Source: Methylobacteriaceae bacterium (GTDB taxonomy: Bacteria > Pseudomonadota > Alphaproteobacteria > Rhizobiales > Beijerinckiaceae). Taken from it: a DNA stretch of 62,903 nucleotides. Below are positions 47,482-57,787 of this stretch, piece by piece. Every line of letters starts with the position of its first letter. The first letter of the stretch is position 1. A model generated the notes under the pieces. The model was not told where the DNA came from, ran no database searches, and worked only from the letters and a program-made list of their open reading frames with translations. The stretch covers positions 1 to 62,903 of the forward strand of contig CANEZL010000030.1 in NCBI GenBank assembly GCA_947444195.1, in the 5' to 3' direction. A program made the position numbers and the translations under genes.

Positions 47482-48960
47482 CTACTCGTCCACCCGCACC
47501 GCGGGGCTGAGGTCGATCGGCAGGCGCGCGCCCTTCAACTCGGCGTCGCTCGGGAGCGCGCGCGCGTCCCAGCCGCCCCCCAGCGCCCGGATCAGCGCGA
47601 TCGCCGTGGTGAAGCGGTTGAGCCGGACCTGGAGGGCGATGACCTCGTTCGTCAGGACGAGGTTCTGCGCCGTCACCACCGTGGTGAAGTTCTGCGTGCC
47701 GGCCCGGTACTCGTTCAAGGTGATCTCGACGGCGCGGCGGGCCGAGGCCACGGCCTCGTCCTGGGCCGCCTGCTGGCGGGCGAGGATGCGCACGCCGGCG
47801 AGCCCGTTCTCCACCTCCGCGAAGGCGGTGAGCACCACCTGGCGGTAATTGGCCACCGCCGCGTCGTAGCCGGCCCGCGTGGCCTGGAGCGCCGCCGAGC
47901 GGGCGCCCCCGTCGAAGAGCACGCCTGTGGCCCCGGCGGTGACCGACCAGACCTGGTTGGCCGCCGAGAGCAGGCCGTTGCGGGCGGCGCCCGAGATGCC
48001 CCCCGAGGCCGTGAGCGTCACCGTGGGGTAGAAGGCCGCCACCGCCACGCCGATCTGCTCGCTCTGCGCCTGCACCGCGCGCTCGGCCTGGGCCACGTCC
48101 GGGCGGCGCTCGAGGAGGTCGGAGGGGATGCCCACCGGCACCGCGGGGGGGCGGGCGGGCAAGAGCGCCACCGGCAGGCTGAGCTCGGAGGGCGGGCGCC
48201 CGATCAGGGTGGCGATGGCGTGCTCGAAGGTCGCCCGCTGGAGGGCGACCGCCACCGCCGAGGCCTGGGTGGTCTGCACCTGCGTCTGCGCGGTGATCAC
48301 GTCCGAGCGCGCGGCCACGCCCGCGGCGTACTGGTTCTCGGTGATCTGCAGGGTGCGCTTGAAGTTCTCGACGTTGGCGTCGAGCACCTTCTGGAGCGAG
48401 TCGGCGTAGCGCAGGGAGACGTAGTTCGTCGCCACCTCCGCCTGGATCGCGAGGCGGGTGAGGGCGAGCTGCGCGGCGTCGGCCTGGGCCAGCGCCGTCT
48501 CGCTCTCCAGGTTGCGCCGGATGCCGCCGAACAGGTCGAGCTCCCAGCTCGCCTGCCCCTGGAGCGAGACGTTGGTGCGCTCGACCCCGAGCGTGCGCAG
48601 GCGGGTGATGCTCGGCGCCCCGGTCACGGTGGGGAACAGGGCGGCCCGGGCCTGCTCCACCAGGGCGCGGGCCTGCCGGTAGGCGGCCACCGACTGGCGC
48701 AGGTTCTGGTTGTCCACGTCCACGAGGCGGATCAGCCGGTCGAGGGCCGGGTCCTTGAAGACGCGCCACCAGTCCCCGCGCTCGGCCCCGTCGTTGGGGG
48801 CGGCCGGCCGCCAGTTCTTGCGCGCGACGACCTGGGCCACGCTGTCCTCGCGGGCGCCGCCCTCCTTGAAGGCGAGGGGGGTCTCGACGGAGGGGCGGCT
48901 GTAGTCGGGGCCGACGACGCAGCCGGCGAGGGCGAGGACCAGGAAGCTTGCCGCGATCAC
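47482..48960 (-). CDS. NodT/OprM-type outer membrane factor lipoprotein of an RND efflux pump
   Basis: A 492-residue trimeric outer-membrane channel subunit. The GTG start at 48960 gives a lipoprotein leader (VIAASFLVLALAGC, lipidation Cys at residue 14) and CVVGPDYSRP, standard for the NodT family. Two OEP repeats are visible: LIRLVDVDNQNLRQSVAAYR with LFGGIRRNLESETALAQADA, and RRPDVAQAERAVQAQSEQIG with VLFDGGARSAALQATRAGYD. It is the last gene of the adaptor-permease-permease-channel operon and would complete a tripartite pump. The spacer to the upstream permease (248 bases) is filled by GC-rich repeats. Confidence 0.92.
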   Translation of the reverse strand: MIAASFLVLALAGCVVGPDYSRPSVETPLAFKEGGAREDSVAQVVARKNWRPAAPNDGAERGDWWRVFKDPALDRLIRLVDVDNQNLRQSVAAYRQARALVEQARAALFPTVTGAPSITRLRTLGVERTNVSLQGQASWELDLFGGIRRNLESETALAQADAAQLALTRLAIQAEVATNYVSLRYADSLQKVLDANVENFKRTLQITENQYAAGVAARSDVITAQTQVQTTQASAVAVALQRATFEHAIATLIGRPPSELSLPVALLPARPPAVPVGIPSDLLERRPDVAQAERAVQAQSEQIGVAVAAFYPTVTLTASGGISGAARNGLLSAANQVWSVTAGATGVLFDGGARSAALQATRAGYDAAVANYRQVVLTAFAEVENGLAGVRILARQQAAQDEAVASARRAVEITLNEYRAGTQNFTTVVTAQNLVLTNEVIALQVRLNRFTTAIALIRALGGGWDARALPSDAELKGARLPIDLSPAVRVDE

Positions 48961-49013
48961 CCTCCCCCCTCCGCGGGGGAGGGTACCCTGCGGAGCAGGG
49001 GGGGAGAGGGGAG
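48961..49013 (-). repeat. GC-rich intergenic repeat, efflux-operon family, copy 1 (inverted)
   Basis: Contains CCTCCCCCCTCCGCGGGGGA, GGGTACCCTGCGGAGCAGGG and GGGGAGAGGGG. Read on the other strand it has the order CTCTCCC, CCCCTGCT, GCAGGG, ACCCTCCCCCG, GGAGGGGGGAGG shared with the other copies. It abuts the GTG start of the outer membrane factor. Confidence 0.7.
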
Positions 49014-49071
49014 CTGCGGCGCAGGCAGGCGCGCGCCATCGACGTTGCACCCCCGCTTGAAGCGTCGCACC

Positions 49072-49130
49072 CCTCTCCCGACCCCTGCTGGCGCAGGGGC
49101 CACCCTCCCCCGCAGAGGGGGGAGGGGAGG
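49072..49130 (+). repeat. GC-rich intergenic repeat, efflux-operon family, copy 2
   Basis: CCTCTCCCGACCCCTGCTGG, then GCAGGGGCCACCCTCCCCCG and CAGAGGGGGGAGGGGAGG. The CCCCTGC/GCAGGGG and CCTCCCCC/GGGGGGAGG parts pair into two hairpins. Confidence 0.75.
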
Positions 49131-49208
49131 CGATCCGTCCGGCATCCGGCCGAGCCCGATGGCTCTCCCTCTCCGCGGCGGAGGGGGTCTTCGTCGTCTC
49201 CGGCACGC

Positions 49209-52200
49209 TCATTCCCCCGGCTGAAGCGCGGCCGCGCCGCCGCGGCGGCGGGCGTTCCAGCGGTGCCGCAGCCGGTCGAGGGCAAGGTAGACGACGGGCG
49301 TCGTGTAGAGGGTCAGGATCTGGCTCACGATCAAACCGCCGACGATGGCGATGCCGAGGGGTTGGCGCAGCTCCGCCCCCTCGCCGCCGCCGACGATCAG
49401 CGGGGCCGCCCCGAGGAGCGCGGCCAGCGTTGTCATCATGATCGGCCGGAAGCGCAAGAGGCAGGCCTCGGTGATCGACTCCGACGGGGAGAGGCCGCGG
49501 GTGCGCTCCGCGTCGAGGGCGAAGTCGACCATCATGATCGCGTTCTTCTTCACGATGCCGATGAGCAGGAACACGGCGATCAAGGCCACGATGGAGAATT
49601 CCGTGCCCGTCACCAGAAGCGCCAGCACCGCGCCGATGCCCGCCGAGGGCAGCGTCGAGAGGATGGTCAGCGGGTGCACGAAGCTCTCGTAGAGGATGCC
49701 GAGCACCGCGTAGACGGCGAGGATCGCGGCCAGGATCAGGAGCGGCTGGCGCGAGGCCGACGACTGGTAGTTCTTGGCCGCCCCCGCATAGGCGCCGTGG
49801 ATGGTGGCGGGCAGGCGCAGGTCCGCCATCGCCCGGTCGATGGCCTCGGTGGCGTCCGACAGGCTCTTGCCCGGGGCGAGGTTGAACGAGATCGTGGTGG
49901 AGACGAACAGGCCCTGGTGGCTGACCTGAACGGGGGCGCTGCCGGTCTCGAAGCGGGCGAAGGCCGAGAGCGGGATCATCGTCTCCTTGGCGGAGGAGAC
50001 CGGCGCGCTCGACGAGGCCCCGCCCTTGCTCGCGGCGATGGCGTTGGCCGCGGCGTTGCGGGCGGAATCGGCGGCGATGGCCGCGGCGGTGTCGGTGGTG
50101 CCCGTGGTTCCCGCCGCGCCCGCGGTGCCAGCGTCGGTGCTCGCCGCCGCCGACACGGTGCCGGCGACCGCGTTGGTGGTGGCCGAGCCCCGCGCCTTGC
50201 CCCCCGAGGTCGAGACGAAGATCCGCTTCAGGGTCTCCGGCGACTCGAGGTAGCGCGGGTCGATCTCCATCACGACGTGGTACTGGTTCAGCGGGTTGTA
50301 GATCGTCGAGACCTGCCGCTGGCCGAAGGCGTCGTAGAGGGTGTTGTCGATCTTGTCGGGGGTGATGCCGTAACGGAAGGCGGTGGCCCGGTCGATGACG
50401 ATGCGGCTCTCCAGGCCGCCCTCCTGCTGGTCGGAGGTCACGTCGGAGAAGGTCGGGTCCTTCTGGAGGGCGGCGAGGAGCTTCGGGGCGGCGGCGTAGA
50501 GCTCCTCGGCCGTGTCGCCCTGGAGGCTGTACTGGTACTGGGCGAAGCTCTGGCGCCCGCCCATCTGGAGGTCCTGGCGCGGGAACACGTAGAGGCGCGC
50601 GCCGGCCACCTGCGCGAGCTTGGGGCGCAGCCGGTTCATCACCACGCCGATCGCGTCGCGCTCGCCGCGGGGCTTGAGCCCGATGAAGGCGTTGGCCGCG
50701 TTGGTGCCGCGCCCGCCCGTGAAGGCGACCACGCTGTCGACGGCGGGGTCCGCGCCCACGATCGCCGCGGCCTCGCGCAGCTTCTTCTCCATGGCCTGGA
50801 AGGAGATGCGCTGGTCGGCCTGGATGCCGCCCATCATCTGCCCCGTATCCTGCTCGGGGAAGAAGCCCTTGGGCACGATCACGTAGAGGTAGACGTTGAG
50901 GCCGACCGTCGCCAGCAGCGAGAGCAGCACGAGGCGCGGGTGGCGCAGGGCGATGGTCAGCGTCCGCGCATAGGCCGCGAGCGTCGCCTCGAAGCCGCGC
51001 TCCAGCCCGCGCAGGACGACGTTCCGACGCCCCGCCCCCCCCTGCCCTTCCGGGCGCAGCAGGCGCGCGCACATCATCGGCGTGGTGGTGAGCGAGAGCA
51101 CCAGCGAGATCAGGATGGCGAGGGAGAGCGTCAGCGAGAATTCGAGGAAGATGCGCCCGACGAGGCCGCCCATCAGCAGGATCGGCAGGAACACGGCCAC
51201 GAGCGACAGGCTCATCGAGATCACGGTGAAGCCGACCTCGCGCGCGCCCGCGAGCGCCGCCTCGATGCGCGGCTTGCCCATCTCGATGTGGCGCTGGATG
51301 TTCTCCAGGACCACGATGGCGTCGTCCACCACGAAGCCGGTGCCGATGATGAGCGCCATCAGCGAGAGGATGTTGAGGGAGAAGCCGAGCAGGTACATCG
51401 CCGAGAAGGTGCCGACGATGGAGATCGGCACGGCGACCGCCGGGATCAGGGTGGCGCGGGCCGAGCGCAGGAAGGCGTAGACCACGAGGATCACGAGGGC
51501 GACCGCGACGAGCAGGGTCTCCTCGGTGGCCGCGAGCGTCGCGCGGATGGTGGCGCTGCGGTCGCCGGTGAGCTTGATCTCGATCCCGCCGGGCAGGGCG
51601 GCGGCGATCTGCGGCAGGGCCGCCTTCACGCCCTTGATGGTCTCGACGACGTTGGAGCCCGGCTGCTTGTAGACGAACAGGATCACGCCCTGCTTACCGT
51701 TGACGAGGCCGAGGTTGCGCCGGTCCTCGACGCCGTCCACGACCTTGCCGACATCGGTGAGCCGCACCCCCGCCCCGTTGCGGTAGGCCACGACGATGTC
51801 GCGGTAATCGGCGGCCTTGCGGCCCTGGTCGTTGGCGTAGAGCTGGTAGCGGCGCTCGCCCACGGCGATGTCGCCCTTGGGCGAGTTGGCGTTGGCCGAG
51901 GCCAGCGCCGCGCGGATGCCCTCTAACCCGATGCCGTAGTTGAACAGGGCGGTCGGATCGAGCTCGACGCGCACGGCCGGCAGCGAGGAGCCGCCGATAT
52001 CGACGTTGCCGACCCCCGGCAATTGCGAGAGCTTCTGCTGCACCACGGTCGCGGCGGAATCGTAGAGCTGGCCCGGCGTCAGCGTGTCCGAGGTCATGCC
52101 GAGGATGATGATCGGCGATTCGGCCGGGTTGAACTTGCGGTAAGTCGGGTTGGTGCGCAGCGCACTCGGCAGGTCGGCGCGCGCGGCGTTGATCGCCGCC

Positions 52201-52526
52201 TGCACGTCGCGGGCCGCGCCGTCGATGTCGCGGTTCAGGCCGAACAGCAGCACGATGCGCACCGTGCCGGTGGAGCTCGTGGACGTCATCTCGTTGACGT
52301 CGGCGATGGCGCCGAGCCGCCGCTCCAGGGGCGCGGCCACCGTCGTCGCCATGGTCTCGGGGGACGCGCCCGGCATCTGCGCCTGGACCAGGATGACGGG
52401 GAAGTCGACCTGCGGCAGGGGCGCCACCGGCAGCTTCAGGAAGGCGAAGATGCCGGCCAAGAGCACGCCGATGGTGAGCAGCGTGGTCGCGACGGGCCGC
52501 CGGATGAAGGGCTCGGAGATGTTCAC
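49209..52526 (-). CDS. RND efflux transporter permease (MdtC/AcrB family), second permease
   Basis: A 1105-residue inner-membrane drug/proton antiporter. Family marks: start MNISEPFIRRPVATTLLTIG, VTAPLERRLGAI-type block, transmembrane helix 4 with the proton-relay Asp pair ([20 protein letters not shown]), and the second-half helix set ([20 protein letters not shown]). Usual length is about 1030-1050. The excess comes from an Ala/Ser/Thr/Gly-rich insertion (nucleotides about 49985-50215) in the second periplasmic loop. In MdtBC pumps two different permeases form a heterotrimer; the paired gene here fits that. It follows the first permease (52615) after 88 bases containing a repeat. Confidence 0.95.
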   Translation of the reverse strand: MNISEPFIRRPVATTLLTIGVLLAGIFAFLKLPVAPLPQVDFPVILVQAQMPGASPETMATTVAAPLERRLGAIADVNEMTSTSSTGTVRIVLLFGLNRDIDGAARDVQAAINAARADLPSALRTNPTYRKFNPAESPIIILGMTSDTLTPGQLYDSAATVVQQKLSQLPGVGNVDIGGSSLPAVRVELDPTALFNYGIGLEGIRAALASANANSPKGDIAVGERRYQLYANDQGRKAADYRDIVVAYRNGAGVRLTDVGKVVDGVEDRRNLGLVNGKQGVILFVYKQPGSNVVETIKGVKAALPQIAAALPGGIEIKLTGDRSATIRATLAATEETLLVAVALVILVVYAFLRSARATLIPAVAVPISIVGTFSAMYLLGFSLNILSLMALIIGTGFVVDDAIVVLENIQRHIEMGKPRIEAALAGAREVGFTVISMSLSLVAVFLPILLMGGLVGRIFLEFSLTLSLAILISLVLSLTTTPMMCARLLRPEGQGGAGRRNVVLRGLERGFEATLAAYARTLTIALRHPRLVLLSLLATVGLNVYLYVIVPKGFFPEQDTGQMMGGIQADQRISFQAMEKKLREAAAIVGADPAVDSVVAFTGGRGTNAANAFIGLKPRGERDAIGVVMNRLRPKLAQVAGARLYVFPRQDLQMGGRQSFAQYQYSLQGDTAEELYAAAPKLLAALQKDPTFSDVTSDQQEGGLESRIVIDRATAFRYGITPDKIDNTLYDAFGQRQVSTIYNPLNQYHVVMEIDPRYLESPETLKRIFVSTSGGKARGSATTNAVAGTVSAAASTDAGTAGAAGTTGTTDTAAAIAADSARNAAANAIAASKGGASSSAPVSSAKETMIPLSAFARFETGSAPVQVSHQGLFVSTTISFNLAPGKSLSDATEAIDRAMADLRLPATIHGAYAGAAKNYQSSASRQPLLILAAILAVYAVLGILYESFVHPLTILSTLPSAGIGAVLALLVTGTEFSIVALIAVFLLIGIVKKNAIMMVDFALDAERTRGLSPSESITEACLLRFRPIMMTTLAALLGAAPLIVGGGEGAELRQPLGIAIVGGLIVSQILTLYTTPVVYLALDRLRHRWNARRRGGAAALQPGE

Positions 52527-52540
52527 GGGCGGGGGCTCCC

Positions 52541-52591
52541 CTCTCCCGACCCCCTTCGGGGGCCATCCTCCCCCGCAGAGGGGGGAGGGGG
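52541..52591 (+). repeat. GC-rich intergenic repeat, efflux-operon family, copy 3
   Basis: CTCTCCCGACCCCCTTCGGG, then GGCCATCCTCCCCCGCAGAG and GGGGGAGGGGG. CCCCC-TTC-GGGGG is a tight hairpin. It fills the spacer between the two permease genes. Confidence 0.75.
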
Positions 52592-52614
52592 CGCGGCGGA
52601 CGGGTTTCGCCCCC

Positions 52615-55600
52615 TCACGGCAGCGCCTCGCCGCCCGTCAGATCCGGCCCGCGCCGGCCCGTGATGCGCCGCTCCAGGCGGTCGAAGGCGAGGTAGATCA
52701 CCGGGGTGGTGAACAGGGTCAGCACCTGGCTGACGATGAGGCCGCCGGCGATGCAGATGCCGAGCGGCTGGCGCAGTTCCGAGCCGACGCCCTCGCCGAC
52801 GATCATCGGCACCGCCGCGAACAGGGCGGCGAGGGTCGTCATCAGGATCGGGCGGAAGCGCAGGAGGCAGGCCTGGAAGATCGCCTCGCGCGGGGGAAGC
52901 CCGTCCTCGCGCTCGGCCTGGAGCGCGAAGTCGATCATCATGATCGCGTTCTTCTTCACGATGCCGATGAGGAGCACGATGCCGATGATGGCGATGATGT
53001 CGAGGGAGAGCCCGAACAGCATCAGCCCGAGCAGCGCGCCGATGCCGGCCGACGGCAGCGTCGACAGGATCGTGATCGGGTGGATGAAGCTCTCGTAGAG
53101 CACGCCGAGCACGATGTAGACGGTGACGATCGCCGCGCAGACCAGGAACAGCTCGTTCGCCAGCGCCGCCTCGAAGGCGAAGACCGAGCCCTGCGGCACC
53201 ACCCGGAACGAGGGGGGCAGGCCGATCTCCCCCTTGACCCGGTCGATGGCCGCGATGGCCTCGCCGAGGGCCGCCCCCTGCGCGAGGTTGAAGGACACGG
53301 TGGTGGCCGGGAACTGGCCGAGATGGGAGATCAGCAGCGGCGCCCGCCGCTCCGAGACGCGGGCGACCGCCGAGAGCGGCACCTGCCCGTTGGTCGCGGT
53401 GGAGGAGGGCAGGTGGATCGTGTCGAGGCTCTCGAGGGTCCGGTGCAGGTCCGGATCCGCCTCGAGGATCACCCGGTACTGGTTCGACTGGGTGAAGATC
53501 GTCGAGATGATGCGCTGGCCGAAGGCGTCGTAGAGGGCGTTGTCGATGGTGGCGGGGGTGATGCCGTAGCGGCCCGCCGTCGGCCGGTCGATGGTGATGT
53601 AGGCGGCCAAGCCTTGCGCCTGGTGGTCGCTCGCCACGTCCGCCACCGCGGGCTCGCGGCCGAGCGCCTCGGTGAAGCGCGGCACCCAGGTGTCGAAGGC
53701 TTCGAGGTCGGGGCTCTCCAGGATCACCTGGTACTGCGTGGCCGAGACCGCGGTGTCGATGGTAAGGTCCTGCACCGGCTGCAGGAACAGGCGGATGCCG
53801 GCCTCCCCCGCGCTCGCCCGGTTCAGGCGCCGGATGATCTCCGTCGCCGAGGCGCTCCGCTCGGCGCGGGGCTTCAGGTTGATGAGGAAGCGGCCGGAAT
53901 TGAGGGTGACGTTCTGCCCGTCCACCCCGATGAAGGAGGTGAGGCTCGCGACATCCGGATCCTTCAGGATCAGCCCCGCGAGCCGCTGCTGGCGCTCGGC
54001 CATCGCCGCGTAGGACACGGTCTGGTCGGCCTGGGTCACGCCCTGGATCACGCCCGTGTCCTGCACGGGGAAGAAGCCCTTGGGGATCACCACGAACAGG
54101 TAGGCGGTGAGCGCCACCGTGCCGAGGGTGGCGAGCAGGGTCAGGCCCTGGTGGTCGAGCACCACGCGCAGGGCCCGGCCGTAGGCGTCGATGGTGCCCT
54201 CGGTGGCGCGGCGGCCGAGGCGGGCGAGGACGCCCTCGCGGCGGCGCACCCGCTGCGGGGGCTCGTGCTTGAGGAGCCGCGCGCACAGCATCGGCACCAG
54301 CGTCAGCGAGACCACCGCCGAGATCACGATGGTGGCGGCGAGCGTGATCGCGAATTCGTGGAACAGGCGCCCCACCACGTCGCCCATGAACAGGAGCGGG
54401 ATCAGCACCGCGATCAGCGAGACGGTGAGCGAGATGATGGTGAAGCCGATCTCGCGCGAGCCCTTCAGCGCCGCCTCCAGGGGGGATTCACCCTCCTCCA
54501 CGTGGCGGGCGATGTTCTCGATCACCACGATGGCGTCGTCCACCACGAAGCCCGTGGCGATGGTCAGCGCCATCAGGGAGAGGTTGTCGAGGGAGAAGCC
54601 GTAGAGGTCCATGATCGGCAGGGCGCCGATCAGGGAGAGGGGCACCGACAGGCTCGGGATCAGCGTCGCCGAGAACGAGCGCAGGAACAGGAAGATCACC
54701 AGCACCACCAGGGCGATGGCGAGGCCGAGCTCGAACTGCACGTCGTGCACCGAGGCGCGGATCGTGGTGGTGCGGTCGGTGAGCGGCGCGATCGCGACCG
54801 CGGCCGGCATCGAGGCCTGGAGCTGCGGCAGCAGCGCCTTGATCTTGTCGACGGTGGCGATGACGTTGGCGCCCGGCTGGCGCTGCACGTTGAGGATGAC
54901 GGCGGGCGTCGTGTCCGCCCAGGCGCCGAGCTTGGTGTTCTCCGGGGCGTTCAGCACCTCGGCCACGTCCGAGAGCCGCACCGGGGCGCCGTTGCGGTAG
55001 GCGATGACCGCGTCCTTGTAGGCGGCCGGGTCGCGGATCTGGTCGTTGGCGTTGATGACGTAGGACTGCTTCGGCCCGTCGATGTTGCCCTTGGGCGTGT
55101 TGACGTTGAGGTTCGTGATGGTGGTGCGCAGGTCGTCGATGTTGAGCCCGTAGGCGGCCAGCGCCCGGGTGTTGAAGCGGATCCGCACGGCCGGGCGCTG
55201 CCCGCCGGTGATGCTGACGAGGCCGACGCCCGCCACCTGGCTGATCTTCTGCGCGAGCCGGGTCTCGGCGAGGTCCCGCACCTGGGTCAGCGGCAGGGTC
55301 TTGGAGGTGAGCGCCAGCGTCAGCACCGGCGCGTCGGCGGGGTTCACCTTGGCGTAGATCGGCGGGGCGGGCAGGTCGGAGGGCAGGAGGTTGCCCGCCG
55401 CGTTGATCGCCGCCTGGACCTGCTGCTCGGCGATGTCGAGGCCGAGATCGAGGTTGAACTGCAGGGTGATCACCGAGGCGCCGGCCGACGACTGCGAGGT
55501 CATCTGGTTCAGGTTGGCCAATTGCCCGAACTGCCGCTCCAGCGGCGCGGTGACCGCCGAGGTCATCACCTCGGGGCTCGCCCCCGGATAGAAGGTCTGG

Positions 55601-55740
55601 ACCTGGATCGTCGGGTAATCGACCGACGGCAGGGCCGAGACCGGCAGGTTGAGATAGGACACCCCGCCGAGGATCAGGATCGCCAGCATCATCAGCGTGG
55701 TGGCGACGGGGCGCAGGATGAAGAGGCGGGAGGGGTTCAT
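52615..55740 (-). CDS. RND efflux transporter permease (MdtB family), first permease
   Basis: A 1041-residue inner-membrane transporter of normal length. It starts [20 protein letters not shown]. Helix 4 carries the proton-relay motif [20 protein letters not shown]. Second-half helices show [20 protein letters not shown] and [20 protein letters not shown]. Docking and pore regions are conserved ([40 protein letters not shown]). It is followed by the second permease and preceded by the adaptor, matching mdtABC order. The longer upstream frame crosses repeat DNA and is rejected. Confidence 0.95.
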   Translation of the reverse strand: MNPSRLFILRPVATTLMMLAILILGGVSYLNLPVSALPSVDYPTIQVQTFYPGASPEVMTSAVTAPLERQFGQLANLNQMTSQSSAGASVITLQFNLDLGLDIAEQQVQAAINAAGNLLPSDLPAPPIYAKVNPADAPVLTLALTSKTLPLTQVRDLAETRLAQKISQVAGVGLVSITGGQRPAVRIRFNTRALAAYGLNIDDLRTTITNLNVNTPKGNIDGPKQSYVINANDQIRDPAAYKDAVIAYRNGAPVRLSDVAEVLNAPENTKLGAWADTTPAVILNVQRQPGANVIATVDKIKALLPQLQASMPAAVAIAPLTDRTTTIRASVHDVQFELGLAIALVVLVIFLFLRSFSATLIPSLSVPLSLIGALPIMDLYGFSLDNLSLMALTIATGFVVDDAIVVIENIARHVEEGESPLEAALKGSREIGFTIISLTVSLIAVLIPLLFMGDVVGRLFHEFAITLAATIVISAVVSLTLVPMLCARLLKHEPPQRVRRREGVLARLGRRATEGTIDAYGRALRVVLDHQGLTLLATLGTVALTAYLFVVIPKGFFPVQDTGVIQGVTQADQTVSYAAMAERQQRLAGLILKDPDVASLTSFIGVDGQNVTLNSGRFLINLKPRAERSASATEIIRRLNRASAGEAGIRLFLQPVQDLTIDTAVSATQYQVILESPDLEAFDTWVPRFTEALGREPAVADVASDHQAQGLAAYITIDRPTAGRYGITPATIDNALYDAFGQRIISTIFTQSNQYRVILEADPDLHRTLESLDTIHLPSSTATNGQVPLSAVARVSERRAPLLISHLGQFPATTVSFNLAQGAALGEAIAAIDRVKGEIGLPPSFRVVPQGSVFAFEAALANELFLVCAAIVTVYIVLGVLYESFIHPITILSTLPSAGIGALLGLMLFGLSLDIIAIIGIVLLIGIVKKNAIMMIDFALQAEREDGLPPREAIFQACLLRFRPILMTTLAALFAAVPMIVGEGVGSELRQPLGICIAGGLIVSQVLTLFTTPVIYLAFDRLERRITGRRGPDLTGGEALP

Positions 55741-55823
55741 GACTGGGCGCTCCCCCTCCCCCCACGGAACTCGGGCCTGCCCGAATTCCGCACCCCGGTG
55801 CCCGAGCCGGTCAGGCCCGGTTC

Positions 55824-55868
55824 GGGGTGGGGGAGGGTGGCCCGCGAAGCGGCTCGGGAGAGGGGGGC
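55824..55868 (-). repeat. GC-rich intergenic repeat, efflux-operon family, copy 4 (inverted, diverged)
   Basis: GGGTGGGGGAGGGTGGCCCG, then CGAAGCGGCTCGGGAGAGGGG. The reverse complement gives CCCTCTCCCGAG, GGGCCACCCTCCCCCACCC, similar to the other copies but with a different central hairpin (GCCGCTTCGCGGGC-like). Confidence 0.55.
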
Positions 55869-55930
55869 GACGGTGCGGGACCGGGCCGTGCCCCGCACGA
55901 AGGCCGCGCCTCTCTCGGAAGCCGGCTTCC

Positions 55931-55990
55931 CCGCTCCCGACCCCTGCTGAGGCAGGGGCCACCCTCCCCCGCAGAGGGGGGAGGGAGAGG
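55931..55990 (+). repeat. GC-rich intergenic repeat, efflux-operon family, copy 5
   Basis: CCGCTCCCGACCCCTGCTGA, then GGCAGGGGCCACCCTCCCCC and GCAGAGGGGGGAGGGAGAGG. Nearly identical to copy 2 over about 50 bases. It lies between the adaptor stop and the first permease start. Confidence 0.75.
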
Positions 55991-56014
55991 CGGCCGTGAG
56001 CGGGCGTCCCATCG

Positions 56015-57370
56015 TCACGGCGCCTGCCGCCGACGGCCTCGACGCTCCCCGCCCTCGGGTGTCCCGGTCGCGGCCGGGGCGGGCTCGGCGCCCGCCGTGC
56101 CGGGGCCGCCCGCGCGCATCTCGCCCTGCGCCACCGCCCCGCTCGTCACCCGCACGGGCGCCCCGTCGCGCAAGCGGTCGGTGCCGTCGGTGACGACGCG
56201 GTCGCCGGGCTTGAGGCCATCCAGCACCACGGTGCGGGTGCCGTCGGTCTCGCCGGTCTTGACCGGGCGGACCGTGACCTTGTTGTCCCCGTCCATCAGG
56301 TAGACGTAGGTGCCGGGCGTGCCCTGAAGCAGCGCGGCGTTGGGTACCAGGGCGGCGTCGCGCACCGTCTCCACGGTGAGGCGGGCGTTGACGAACTGGT
56401 TGGGGAACAGCGCCTCGTCGTCGTTCTTGAAGAGCGCGCGCAGCTTCACCGTGCCGGTGGTCACGTCGATCTGGTTGTCCACGGTGTCGAGGGTGCCGCC
56501 CGCGATCTCGTGGGCGTCGCCCCGGTCGTAGGCCTGCACCGTGAGCTTGGTCCCCTTGCGCACCTGCCGCATCACCCGCGCCACGTCGTCCTCGGGCAGG
56601 GTGAACACCACCGAGATCGGGTGGAGCTGCGTGACCACGACGATCGCCGTGTTGCCGGCGGTGATGTAGTTGCCGACATCCACCTGACGCAGGCCCACGC
56701 GCCCGTCCACCGGCGAGACGATCCGGGTATAGGTGATGTTGAGCCGCTGCTGGTCGACGAGGGCCTGGTCGGCGGCGACCGTGCCCTCGTTCTGCTTCAC
56801 CAGCGCCCCTTGCGTGTCGACGTTCTGGCGCGAGATCGAATCCTGCTGCGACAGGCGCCGGAAGCGCTCCAGGTCGAGCTTGGAGTTCTGCAGGAGCGCT
56901 TGGTCGCGGGCGAGCTGGCCCTGGTACTGGGCGAGCAGGGCCTCGTAGGGCCTGGGATCGATCTGCGCGAGGTAGTCGCCCCGCTTCACCATCTGGCCCT
57001 CGCGGAAGCCGATCTCGGTGAGGTAGCCGCTGATCTGCGAGCGCATGGTCACGGTGGCCAGCGGCGTCACCGTGCCGAGCCCCTGCAGCACCACGGGCAT
57101 GTCGCCGGTCGAGACGGCGGCGATGCCCACCGCCTGCGGCATCTCGTGGCCGCCGCGTCCGCCGCGCCCGCCCTTGTGCGTGGCCGCGGTCTCGCCCGCC
57201 GGCTTCTGGCGCGCGTCGTACCAGCGGTGGGCCAGGGCGCCGAGGCCGAGCAGGGCCAGCCCGACCAGCATCCAGCGCAGGGGCCGGGCGCGCCGCCGCG
57301 GGGGCGCCGCCGGCGCCTCCGCCGGGTAGGCCCGCGCCGTCTCCGTGCGGATCGGTGAACTCTCGTTCAT
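56015..57370 (-). CDS. RND efflux periplasmic adaptor (MdtA-like membrane fusion protein)
   Basis: A 451-residue protein. The N-terminus has a basic segment and one transmembrane anchor ([20 protein letters not shown]), then a Gly/Arg/His linker. The adaptor fold follows: [20 protein letters not shown] and [20 protein letters not shown] (lipoyl half), a helical hairpin ([20 protein letters not shown]), [20 protein letters not shown] (second lipoyl half), and the beta-barrel [20 protein letters not shown]. It joins the permeases to the outer membrane factor. It is the first pump gene; the C-terminal 30 residues are Pro/Gly/Arg-rich and disordered. Confidence 0.94.
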   Translation of the reverse strand: MNESSPIRTETARAYPAEAPAAPPRRRARPLRWMLVGLALLGLGALAHRWYDARQKPAGETAATHKGGRGGRGGHEMPQAVGIAAVSTGDMPVVLQGLGTVTPLATVTMRSQISGYLTEIGFREGQMVKRGDYLAQIDPRPYEALLAQYQGQLARDQALLQNSKLDLERFRRLSQQDSISRQNVDTQGALVKQNEGTVAADQALVDQQRLNITYTRIVSPVDGRVGLRQVDVGNYITAGNTAIVVVTQLHPISVVFTLPEDDVARVMRQVRKGTKLTVQAYDRGDAHEIAGGTLDTVDNQIDVTTGTVKLRALFKNDDEALFPNQFVNARLTVETVRDAALVPNAALLQGTPGTYVYLMDGDNKVTVRPVKTGETDGTRTVVLDGLKPGDRVVTDGTDRLRDGAPVRVTSGAVAQGEMRAGGPGTAGAEPAPAATGTPEGGERRGRRRQAP

Positions 57371-57454
57371 ACGGGTCCCGAAGCACTCTCTCCCGAGGCC
57401 GGGCGGATCGGTCCGTCCGGCCGGTGCGGACCATGCCGCCTCAATACGGTCTCA

Positions 57455-57652
57455 CTACGGCGCCGACGTTTCGCGCGTGTTGCCGGATCGTTCCACAGGG
57501 TTCCGCTCCCCGGGCGCCTCCCCGTGGGGGGCTGCGCCGTAATCACGCACGACCTGCCGGAAGGCGGCGTCGGCCGGCGTCACCGGCAGCATCGTCCGGA
57601 GCGCGAGGCCCAGGCCGCCGATGGCGAGGGCGAGGAGGAGGCAGGTTCTCAT
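57455..57652 (-). CDS. Small membrane or secreted protein before the efflux operon
   Basis: A 65-residue product, MRTCLLLALAIGGLGLALRT, with a hydrophobic N-terminal helix that may be a signal peptide or anchor. The rest (AFRQVVRDYGAAPHGEAPGE) is hydrophilic. It lies 84 bases upstream of the adaptor gene in the same direction, so it could be the first gene of the pump transcript. No family recognised. Confidence 0.5.
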   Translation of the reverse strand: MRTCLLLALAIGGLGLALRTMLPVTPADAAFRQVVRDYGAAPHGEAPGERNPVERSGNTRETSAP

Positions 57653-57787
57653 GCCAGGGGGTCTTCCGAGGGGCCTTGCGGCGCGTGCCGTCCGCGGGGC
57701 ATCCGGTCCGGACATGTAGGGCGGGACGTTCGGAACCGCTCCGGTCATCCGCGGCCACTCATCCACGATCGCGCGCGGCGCGGACGC

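Noticed and set aside
48948..51926. A roughly 990-codon open frame on the + strand across the outer membrane factor and the second RND permease
   Set aside because: It is antisense to clearly conserved genes and its translation is a Arg/Glu/Ala/His-biased sequence with no domain; long antisense frames are expected at this GC content. The same applies to 52150-55950 (+) and 20815-24819 (+).
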